Part shown: positions 40,101 through 49,911 of the stretch, piece after piece
How positions within the stretch are numbered: the first letter of the stretch is position 1
How the letters are laid out: each line of letters starts with the position of its first letter
Assembly: GCF_001949145.1 (NCBI RefSeq)
Contig: NW_019091458.1
Coordinates: 524,637-584,636, forward strand
Direction of reading: 5' to 3'
Source: Acanthaster planci
Taxonomy: Eukaryota > Echinodermata > Asteroidea > Valvatida > Acanthasteridae
Length of the DNA: 60,000 nt
Position numbers and translations under genes: made by a program
Notes under the pieces: generated by a model
Databases searched by the model: none
Told to the model about the DNA's origin: nothing
The model's input: the letters and a program-made list of their open reading frames with translations, nothing else

Positions 40101-43100
40101 CGTCTCGACTAAAATTTGGCTAGCAGACCTGCGAGTTCAAACCCTGTTTATATTTTGAGGATTTCTTACAAATAGATTTCTCTAATTTAGGAAATGCTTT
40201 GTCATAAAAATTGCTTTGTCTCGGTTGAAAAATTGATTTCATGCTCGAATATTTTCTGTGCCTGATTCAGAACTTTTTGGAGCAATTCAGACATTAACCA
40301 AAAGTGTTGCCGGCATGGCACTTTCATCAATCCTGTAAGGACAAACAAAACGCTTTATCTTTGAAAATAATTCTGTGATGCCTGCTACATACATGTACAA
40401 GGTAAACTCCTGACAACATTTCCCTGGAATTTGAAGATAACTTGAGCTGCAGTCAAACTGAATACTTTTCATTGTGGGAAACTAGAAAAATGACTGCTCC
40501 GGTCAACAAGGGCCTGGCTGTTTTGGGGTTTGCGTGTAGCATGTGCCTGTTTATACTCGGCTGATCAGACTGCGGTGTAGGTGTTCTCTGTTAGGCAGGG
40601 GTGAGTGTGTTTTGTGTTTGCGTTTAATTCCTTTTGTGTCTGTTTGACTCGATGCATGCTGACATGCTAAGCATGTTTGCATGTCAGCTTAAAATTCTGA
40701 CCTGTAGGGTATCTTCAGACATATGCCAAAAAAGGCAAAAAAATACGGGCAACTGTGTTTGTCTCACAAGAAGAGAGTAGTTTTGTAGTCAAGACCCCTG
40801 AGACCATTTCAGGGGCCCCATGACATCTCGGACAGTTCTTTAAAGAGAGTCAGATTCTTTCAAAGGCCTGTTGTTACTCTGACTCTGTGACGTGTGACTC
40901 ATCTTCACAGAGCAGGTCATCAATGTGCAGAGATATTTTAGACACTCATCTGCAACGAGCATCTATCACAAAGACTAGAATGGGGGTGGGGAGAGACGAA
41001 ATTGGAGGGAGGGCTCACCTTCTTTGGACATGCCGACTGCAAGGCACTTCTTCCATCGGCACAGCTGACACTGGTTCCTAGTGTAGAGAGAGATGTCACA
41101 CTGTCCGTTATTGGAACATGTGTAGGACTCATGCTGTGTGAGACTCCTTCTGAAGAAACCCTGCCAAGGCAAAGACACAAACCAAACAAAGGAAGAACAA
41201 ATGTTTATATGTTCAGAATTTAGAGAAAACCAGGAGGTGTTTCACTGATTTCAATATACTGACTGGATACCACATCAAGATTGATAGCTGGAAGCCTCCA
41301 GGTACTTTGTTTGGTGACCAAAAACCAAAATGCAAACATATGTGTGTGTGTGAGATTGACAGTGAGACTTCCTATCTTTCACAATGGGATATCATATCAT
41401 AATTGTAATGAGCCATTTTGTTTGGACCGATTGTTTTTTAGATATGCGCCATGGATATTTAAATAGAAATCTCCTCTGTTGTTAACCACGCAATGATTTT
41501 ATTTAATTATTAATCCGTCCTACTAGAAAAACCCAAAAAGTACCAACACATATAGCTTGCTTTGCTGCATCAAACAGAAAGCAACCATCTTTTTGGGTGA
41601 GGCCACCCAAAAACTTGAGTAAGGAAGACCTCATGTATTTGTGCAAGGCAGTTGGTGAATGGGTTATCCAGTTAGTATCAGTGAGGTGTTTGTTACTCAA
41701 AAGCTCTCACTGTACACTCTATGTTGAAGTATCACTTTGCCTGCAACGAAGAGAGGCTGATGAGGACCGGTTAAATTGGGTCCCATGCATATCTGTGAAG
41801 ACTGAACATTCCTACAGAAATCAGTAAGGAGTGCTCCAAATGGCTCCTGCCAGGTGAGCATCATGCATAGTGCCCCCACCAAGGAGACATCATTGCTACG
41901 TGATAAAAGTGCCATCTCTGGTTCATACACAGAGTGCTTATGGACAGCTACAGTTGTCCAAATTTCCAGAAACTTGTGCAAGCCCAAATGATGACAAATG
42001 ATAATCACATACCAAAAGAAATATCAAAAGAACAAAGAAATGGTTAATAAATTTCCCTTTCCAAGAAGATTCCGCTACATCCTTTCGTTAGAATTACATC
42101 AGCAATAGACTACAAAATTTGTACTCAAAGTTTAATGTGATACAGCAATGTACCAGAAATAACATAACTTGTATTTTTTCTTACTTTTATAAAAAAAATT
42201 GGCCACCACACTGCAAGACATGAGCCACTATATAGAGCAGATGCCACTGCCGCATGTAATTGCTAATTATTGACAGACATGATCAAAAATTAATTAAAGC
42301 AGCGCTAGTAACCGGCCAGTTGTCATGATTCTCCCCCGAGCTATCCATATCATCCCTTCCCGTCTAGCCTCTGCAAAGTCACCTCTCATTTTAATGAGAG
42401 GAAGAGAAAGAAAAAAAAAACAAGAAAAGAAAAAAAAGAGGAAAATAAAAAAGGCTGCTCAGGCAAATTCACATTAGAAGTTCAAGGTCTGCTTCACACC
42501 AGTTAAAGAAAGCTAGACAAGCTAAAAACTGCTGTCAGGAGACTGTCCTCCAGATGTCTCCTCTAGTCAGTCACGCCGACCGGTGATCTGCACATGGTGG
42601 GGGACTCAGCACACACAAACCAAAGATATCTGTCACGCAGCTGTCCGTGCGCATCCCATCACTAATCAACATGGCTTTAACTAATGACAGGACATATTAC
42701 CGTCTGGCAAGGCATCTTTATAAACCTAGATCCCTTAAAATAAAAAAGAATGTGGTTTCTCTTACATTACATAAAAATACATTTCCTCAACTACTCCCCC
42801 TTACAAAAAGGCAAATTACTTGATTCAGCAAGAGTACTTCTTAGTTCAGTCACGATTAAAGGACACAACTGTCATTTGATGCAATAATTCATGAGTCACA
42901 GGTTACAATATTTCAAGATCACAAATATTGATTTTTTCCCCTGCAAATTTAAAAAAAAATAAATAAAAATACACGACTTGTGAAATGGAGTTGGCCTGGG
43001 TCCACTGGCATTGATTGTTTAGGAATACACGTGTCTCGCAAAGCAATGTCTGATCGTGTCTGATGTTGTGACAGGGAAAACACACGATTCAGAGGGAAGG

Positions 43101-46100
43101 GTTACTTGGGGGCGAACGAAATGTCATGTCTTGCAGGTAAATTAATTAATGCATTCATCGTTCATGTGAATTCCACAAATGCCTAAATCTAAAGATTTAT
43201 TACTTTTAAGGGATATACATTTAAGATAGTGTGCACTGGAAAAAAACATTAGGCCTGAACAGGGCAATTAAAAATGTGAACAAATAAATACGTCCCCTCC
43301 GTGTAATTCTCCACCACAAAATTCAATGCACAGATAAACTGCTCGTTCAATTCCTGCAACCTTCCAGAAAATTTGACAGACACTGCTTTAAATGGATGCA
43401 TTTGAGTCACACAGATGAAACAAATTACATTGACAGTGCATTGGTATATGTTAGTCTATGTATGAGGTGATGTGGGCCACATCCAAAGGAGAGCCACTGT
43501 GAATTACATTCCCAAACTGCATGTACAGCTGCAAATATTGCATCCTCTTATGCATGCACTGCTACACATTTCAATGTTTTATTGTTTTATTTTTAGGTTT
43601 AGATAGAGGGCACAGAAAACAACATGTCAACTGCTTGAACAGAAACTCACTATTCTGAAGCTGCAACATTTTGCAGCTCAAGGTTATTACCTTCATATTG
43701 GTGGTATTCCTCCATGGTATCAACTACATTTAATACACATGTACCACCAACAAACCCTTTAAGAAAATAAAAACCCAACAGCACTCAACAAAATCCCCCC
43801 ACCAAAAGAGAAACAAACAAACCAACCAAGAAAAAGGTTGATTTCATTTTAATGCACAGGTACGGTAATAGTACAGTAGGCCTACAAGTGTAAGGCCAAT
43901 TGATTTTTATGACAAACCAAATACATCTACCGCTATTTGAGAAGGACTATTCAATTTATTTCATAATTATTTATCCAGGGCATCCTGGATCAGTTCTTCA
44001 GCATTGTTCTCCCCCCTCAGATTAAGAAGAAATGTGGATGGAAAATATCAGTTTTGGAAAGAATTGTGGAGAATGAATCTTGGGTAAAACCCACGCAACT
44101 CATGTAGCGGTCATGGTAAGAGTTGACTCGGCAATAACCCACCACTGTAGCGGTCTGCCCAGCCGGACAGGTCATTCCAGCCAACAGCCTCCAGACTGAC
44201 CTTGTCATTGACCTCCACTGACCTTGCCACTGTCTCTGCCATCATCCACTTATCATGGTGGAACCATTTTCTTTTTGGATGTAAATGGCCATCTATTCCG
44301 CTGCCTATTAGCCCCACAGGGAGGGAGAAGAAGTTCTTGAATTTTTACCGATCTGTCGCTGGCTTATTCCGGTCACTGCATCTCTCCGCCTCGCTATTAT
44401 CGAGAGGTGTTTAATTATCACGTCAGCCCCACTACCTGTTCTCTCCCTAGTGGACTCAAGGCCAGAAACAGCACACTTGAGTTGTGAGTGTTGCCTAAGC
44501 TGCTCAGTGAGCAGGTTTGGTCTCAGCTGACAGGGTCTTTTTCCCTTGCCTTACGTCCAGTGCTCCTTGGTCTCAGGGGTGGGGTGGGGGGGGAAGCAGG
44601 TCTGGTGGGGAAGCAATTATTAACGGAGAAGCCTTTTCTCATGTTATAATTGGATTCCTCAGTGGACCAATGAAGGAACCAGAACAATCATCTTGATCGT
44701 GATCAAGCCAACAAGAAGGATGCCATTACTGGACCAAGAAAGATGCCATTACTGGACCTAGCCAGACATTAGTTGCGGGAACAGTGTCGGGGAGCCATCT
44801 GGCAAATCCAACCCTGCCGACATGATGTACGGTTCACGACCTGTTTATACTTGGCTCTCAGGACGGTGCCAAATTATCTGTGTGTGTGGATTTGCAACTA
44901 AGGAATGGAGCCAGTGGCAGCTCATTTGCGACAAAAATTTAAGAAAATGCAAATTCGGTTCAGTGGAGATGGACAAACGCGGCAGAGTGGATGTGCAGAA
45001 TCACTTATGCTTAGTTGGCTTTGACAACAGCCAATTTTCTTTGTTTCTTTTCCTCTTTTTACCCTGTTTAGGGAGTTGTGGTTTTTCTATTTCTGTGCTC
45101 AAGAAACTGTGAACTAAGCAGACAGCTGTAAATCTGGCGTGTTCTGAGAGGAAGTAGTCGTTATTCTTCTTCGTTGATCTCTACAATTTCTCAAGGATTC
45201 TGTCCAAACACAAATCAATGGGATCCCTGCTATCACAGAAGCTTTTTGTTTTGTTGTAGGTTTTTTCCCCGTTCTGGAGAGATGGTGAGATTCATGGTGA
45301 TGCAGAAGACATGTCAATCACCACTAATTGGCCGTTTGGGACATTCTGCCTAAACCCAGTACTGAAGGGATTTTCACGCTCTACAGGTTTTTGGACAACC
45401 CTGGCCAATGAGTCAAGCCCCTTGGACTTGTGAGAATCTGTTAAATTCTCCAGAAATCAAAAGACTAAACGTTAATTCCTGCCAATCACAGAGACAAGAC
45501 ACAAGACTTCTTTTTTCCTTCATTGTTTTTTATACCTTTATGAACTCTGCATATGATCCCCTCTCCTCTCCAATCCTCCTATTTAGAGTAAAAAGATTCC
45601 AGTAAGAATCCATGCACAGGAAATGTTTTACGCTTTTCAGCTTTTAGAAAGCGCCCGGTGAAGAAAGTCAAGACTTTTTCACTTAGGAATCTATTAAGTA
45701 CTTCCCTGCTGGAGAGATACCACACATGGGATTTATGCATGGCTTGACAGGCAGAGGACAGCATGACGCCACAGCGCTGATGTGTATAGGGAGGGGGGTG
45801 ATGACATGGCACTGGCCATTCATTGCCATCATCATGCTAACAGGATGCACTTGCTCCATACCATCAATCCAACATCTCAAGCATTTATTCCTTTCTTTTT
45901 AGCATACCTATTACGATCACAATGAACATGTGACAGAGGCCGTCAGCTGAAAAAAATTGACTTTCTGCAGCCTTCAATCTGCACAGTAATCATTGTTTCC
46001 TCCTCTCCGGATAACAAATTTTTGGTTTTAAATTCTCTTTTATCTTTTATTGTCACAGTCACTATTGTCACCACATTATTTCAACAGAATCAGTCCAGTT

Positions 46101-49100
46101 TACATTGGTATGTATGATTGTTGATGCTAATATTGTTAATGATATGCATCATCCAGTAAATGAGTTCTTCCATGTGATGCTTTCAGGAAGGAGGATGAGA
46201 TGAATGGGTGCAAAAACCAACCGTTTCAAAAACAGTGTTATGCCATCAGCCCTGCGGGTTTTTAATTATGGGAATTTTTAATCATAAAATAATTATGAAT
46301 AATTGGTTTTAGAAACAGATTATTCACCATTATTTGTCTGGGTTTTTATTAATGGGATTTTATGAAATGAGTGTGTATAGCAACTGGTAAGTTTGTTTTA
46401 ATCTCTGTGGTAATTAGTTTAACTAGTTTCATTGTATGGTATTGTAAGTTATTTGTATGTTTATGCGAGTCCAACATTACAAATTCCTTTGATTGTTTTT
46501 CTTTTAAATATTGGTTGAATAAATTAATCTTGAATCTTGAATGAATTTATTTTGTCAAGTGTTGTTGGCAAGTGAATGGAGAATTAGGGGCCTACGCGCT
46601 AGAGACAGACTTCCATTCTTTTTTAGACAGACTCATTTTTTAATGAGTATTTTACTGTTCAACCACTACAATTTCTTTTTCTTGCATTTCTCACTCAAAA
46701 TTCACAAGCTTCATCTGCCGAAGAATTTATCTTCTCTGTCTAATGATTCAGAAAGGCACACAAGTTCAATGGCATTTGTTCAGATGTACATATGCAGACC
46801 ACAAAGGATGGAGTAATTTATAAGAGAAAGGCAGCGTCTGCATACAACCACTGTACATTACAAGCGTCTGAATATGTACATTCCAGTGGCAGAAACATAT
46901 CAAGTACTGCTACACTTCATGTCTTCACTATTCAAACATGTATCTTCAGCCATCCCATTCAGAATAAAACTCACATTCAGTACCTTTAAATGCTGAAAAA
47001 CGGGGAAAAAACAAATTGTTATCAGAAATATTCCAAAATGTCAGTTCCAGAAAAGAAATTCTACTACAAAACTTAAAATAAATTTCACTACGCGCCATGG
47101 TAACAAGCTTTTTAATGCTGAGATATATGAAAAAAAGTGTTCAAAGACTTGAACCGACAAAATTATCAGATTTCAGTTTTTCATTTGGCTTTTTTCCAAG
47201 CTATAAAAGAACCCCCCCCCTCATATCTGTGGAATTCAAACATTATGAAAGTTTTCATACAGGAGCTCCAGACTATTGGCTGAAATGACTACCGCAATAC
47301 CACAAATCCTCTGTCTTAAAAAAAGCAAAAGAAGTATATGAGAATGAATTAGCCAAGCTACCGGCAAAAAAAAGTGTAAAAAAAAAAAAGCTCAATCGTT
47401 GATTTATAGTGATGTTTAATTCCGCTAATGGCACAAGTCAGCACGTACTTTTGGCAGAACCGCTACATTCTTCCAGGCACGACTACTGTTTCTGTTTATT
47501 TGTCACATTTAATAGGATTAGACCCTGTGTGCAGGAACCAACAATGACAGGCCATAAGTATGACATGGCTCGACTTTGAATTTCTATTGAGGCAAATGCA
47601 CTTTGTACTATTCAAGCCTCAATCAACTCGGAAGGCAAACACTGTGGAGGAGGGGATAAAAAAGACAGCCAAAATTAAAGTCATTTTGTATCAGCACGAA
47701 TGTCGGGCGGAAGATTCATTGTATACTGTGGCAGTATTAATTTAATTTTCATAAATTCACCCCCCCCCTCTTTTTTTTCCGCGACAGAATTGGCAGCATC
47801 AAGAGGAAATGCTGATAGTTGCAAAGCACAAACAACAAATAATTACAGTGCCACAATCGTTCCCCCATTGTGAATCCATCTTGTCCAGGGTTCAAACCCC
47901 CCCCTTTCACCACAGAGGAAATTCAGCAGTCAGCCTGCCATCCATCATATCCTGACCAAAAAAAATCCCTATGTCTCAGAGGACAAAACAAGTCCGATGA
48001 CTTTGACATCCAACATCATCAACCTGGGGAGAATCTTACTTGTAAGGTTCTCCTGGCAACTGCACACTGACAACCCTCCCCCCTCCACCACTCTCTCCGC
48101 AGGTGTCCTTGACCCCTACTTTCTGATGGATAAGACCAAGTTTTTTTCTGAAATGGCAGTGATGCAATTACTGGATTGGGTGGGAGTCCCACTGCAGGAC
48201 CTAGGGAGAGGAAACAGCCAGCGTCCTGGGTGGCTCGTCTTTTATAAAGTACAGGTGGTGAGGTTAATTTGCTGTGACCTGGCAAGAAAGAGCGGTGCCC
48301 TGTAAGTGACACGCCGGGCGTTAACCCAGACAAGGTAAACTACTGTAGACTATAGTAACCAATCACTGGTGTCACAGGATGGGGCCGACCAGTCTCGCTA
48401 GGCGAGGAGGCGCCCTCTGTTGAAAGCTTGGATTTCTTTTCTCAATGAATTTCACATGATTGTGCCATTACAATGCAACCTGGGTCAGACTTTATCGTTT
48501 TTTTCACACCCATAGAATTGCAATTAACCTGATAGATGTGGGAAACTACATAGCTTTCTCCTTCATTTCGGTCCAGTATTTGACAAGGGACACCCGCCCC
48601 CCCAAAAAACAGAACACTCTCAAATCAGACTTGCTACTCCTATGCAATATGAAAAGGACATTTCAAATGTCTTTCTGTTGGTAAAAAATCTTTCTTGATG
48701 TACTTCTTCATTTTGCCGACAATCTTTTGAATTTTTAAGATTTAAGTTGTGAAATAAACAGGAAAACTTTTGGCGAGTGGAAAAAAAGCACGAATAGTCC
48801 TGTAGCCACCCAAATTTCAAATGTCTCAATTACTGAAGTCACTCCAAGTTTTTTTTTTTGCTAAGTAACAATTGTGGCATTTAGAGAAATTCAGTGTGGG
48901 AAAAAGTAGGATTTTCATACGGTGGTATAAAACAGTAGGCCTACGAATTGATACTAAAAAACTTCAGAGAGAAACAAGGTGGAGTGAAACGTAACATCCC
49001 CTACAGCAGCAATTGATCGTGCATTTTGAAAGTTCTGTGTCATCTTAAAAACCAACCTCCAATTATCTAAACAATTATCTTAAGCCAGCATGTTCCTGTT

Positions 49101-49911
49101 TTCGGATGCCTATTTTGTTTCATTATATTCACCCATCCCATGTTCTTGGCAAGCTGATGAGCCTCATTTGTCTTAAGTCAAACTTTTTTAGTTTCAAATA
49201 GGGGTGCAACCACTTTTTTCAAGACATAATACACACTTCTGTACAGAGGTCATGCGACAATTTGCACTATGAACTTGATATAGGGGATGGTAGCGGAAGC
49301 CTTTCTGCATACACAGGGCTTGCAGCTCTTCTGGGTCTTATCTCCTAAAGCTCCATAACTGTTTTCAATTTTCACTCATCGGAATATACAGAAGTGGGTA
49401 TTGATGTTTTTATTCATAACTGCCACATCTGCTGTATGATGGTAATTTCAAATTCTACTGCATGAAAGTTTGCCTTTTGTCTGAGTTGATACAAAGAAAA
49501 ATAAAGCATCAAAAAGATTTCCAAGGTTTTATGATGTCATACTGTGACTTTCTCAGGTCATGATTACTAATACATAAAGGAACCTTTTTAGGAGGAAACT
49601 AATTAGATTGTCGATGGCTGGAATAAAAGCTAACTTATATGGGGGGGTTCCTGGATTCGAATCAGCATCAAAGACAGATAAGAAACTCAATACTAACCGT
49701 GATCAATCTGTGAACTTGAATCAATTTCAAAAAATCAAAACTGCACATTGCAAAAACTACAGTTACAAGGAAAAAATAGACAAACTGAAGCTTCAAGTGA
49801 ATTCCAAAGAGAGAACTTTTACCTTGCAGCCTTCACAGGAATGGATGCCATAGTGGAACCCTGTGGAGGTGTCACCACACACCATACACTTGATGAGTTC
49901 ATTCAGTTCAT
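33901..49911 (-). CDS. NR1-family nuclear receptor, REV-ERB/E75-like (6 exons, gene-level entry; 5' end missing)
   Basis: Ligand-regulated transcription factor on the - strand. The coordinates span six coding exons joining in one frame of 914 codons plus TAG. From the N-terminus: a two-zinc-finger DNA-binding domain with P-box EGCKG, the extension [12 protein letters not shown], a hinge of about 500 residues rich in Ser, Pro and Gln, and a complete ligand-binding domain. The LBD signature reads [35 protein letters not shown] and the segment ending [16 protein letters not shown] follow REV-ERB, E75 and E78. Unlike REV-ERB it ends in an AF-2 helix (ALHAEVFDL). NR1 membership is firm. The subgroup is uncertain because the segment after the second finger resembles Knirps. 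Exons before the first finger were not found, so the N-terminus and promoter are unresolved. The gene converges on the LRP2-like gene. Confidence 0.93.
35114..35327 (-). CDS. Nuclear receptor exon: LBD middle (helices 5-9)
   Basis: Acceptor ttttttgttag, donor gtatga on the - strand; 71 codons plus one base. It reads [20 protein letters not shown], then [20 protein letters not shown] and [10 protein letters not shown]. The SLDDAHKM and FDF segments align with SVDDLHSM and FEF in REV-ERB-type receptors. Confidence 0.95.
35981..36229 (-). CDS. Nuclear receptor exon: LBD helices 2-5
   Basis: Exactly 83 codons, phase 0 at both ends. I chose the acceptor cctgtgcggtgtag because it keeps the frame and has the better pyrimidine tract. 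The nearer AG sites either break the frame or are poorer (one six bases downstream also fits). It encodes [13 protein letters not shown], then [20 protein letters not shown] and [20 protein letters not shown], ending LFE. The Cys-Pro lies where REV-ERB has its heme-ligand cysteine, though with a longer spacer. Confidence 0.9.
36469..36986. mobile_element. Non-autonomous DNA element with CAGTAAA termini, copy 2
   Basis: Ends CAGTAAAATCTTGATACCTC and the complement of CAGTAAAATCTTGATAACTC, flanked directly by TA on both sides. This is the target-site pattern of Tc1/mariner and pogo-type elements. No transposase. Related to 2,841-3,425 through its termini and the words GGGGAATGG and GAGTTATCGAG. 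It ends 36 bases from the splice donor of the large receptor exon. Confidence 0.85.
37023..38821 (-). CDS. Nuclear receptor exon: DBD extension, long hinge and start of LBD
   Basis: A 600-codon exon (acceptor tttattacag, donor gtaagt). It begins [20 protein letters not shown], the basic extension after the second zinc finger. It then runs through a low-complexity hinge rich in Ser, Pro, Met and Gln, and enters the LBD at [20 protein letters not shown] with [27 protein letters not shown] and IVIKEEP match the SUMO-acceptor pattern psi-K-x-E. Many SP dipeptides could be phosphorylated. The size is unusual, because most NR1 hinges are much shorter and more split. Confidence 0.95.
38822..41018 (-). 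other. Nuclear receptor intron after the second zinc finger
   Basis: 2.2 kb without exon-like sequence. It contains a short ACATGTACATGTACACTGTA-type duplication near 39,124-39,170 and a tRNA-like B-box segment near 40,082-40,150. Confidence 0.6.
41019..41160 (-). CDS. Nuclear receptor exon: second zinc finger
   Basis: Acceptor ctttgccttggcag, donor gtgagc on the - strand; 47 codons plus one base, phase 0 start. It begins [15 protein letters not shown] and encodes C-SNNGQ-C and [17 protein letters not shown], the four cysteines of the second finger. The D-box has five residues. The Trp in CRWKKC is unusual for the family. Confidence 0.96.
41161..49822 (-). other. 8.7 kb nuclear receptor intron between the two zinc fingers
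   Basis: Splits the DNA-binding domain at GCK|GFF, a common NR intron position. No secure exon. Notable content: four AGGTCA half-sites at 44,169-44,224, an AT-motif-rich block near 42,230-42,310, and an ambiguous exon/promoter-like block at 48,019-48,333. The rest is AT-rich with homopolymer runs. Confidence 0.7.
44169..44224. promoter_or_regulatory. Cluster of four nuclear-receptor half-sites
   Basis: AGGTCA at 44,169-44,174 (+), then TGACCT at 44,197-44,202, 44,209-44,214 and 44,219-44,224. Read on the - strand the last three are direct repeats with spacers of 4 and 6 bases, and two are extended on the 5' side as CAAGGTCA, the form preferred by monomeric ROR/REV-ERB/ERR receptors. Regulatory function is inferred. 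Confidence 0.55.
49823..49911 (-). CDS. Nuclear receptor exon: first zinc finger
   Basis: Acceptor cgtctgcttcag, donor gtaaaa on the - strand; starts in phase 1, ends in phase 0. It encodes [20 protein letters not shown] and GIHSCEGCK: the four cysteines of the first finger and the P-box EGCK, which continues as GFFRRS in the next exon. The short, unusual frame is easy to miss because it has no start codon. Confidence 0.95.

Noticed and set aside
47997-48305. + strand frame resembling an exon nested in the receptor intron
   Set aside because: Good splice signals but no recognised protein family and no partner exons; kept only as part of an ambiguous regulatory or alternative-exon finding.
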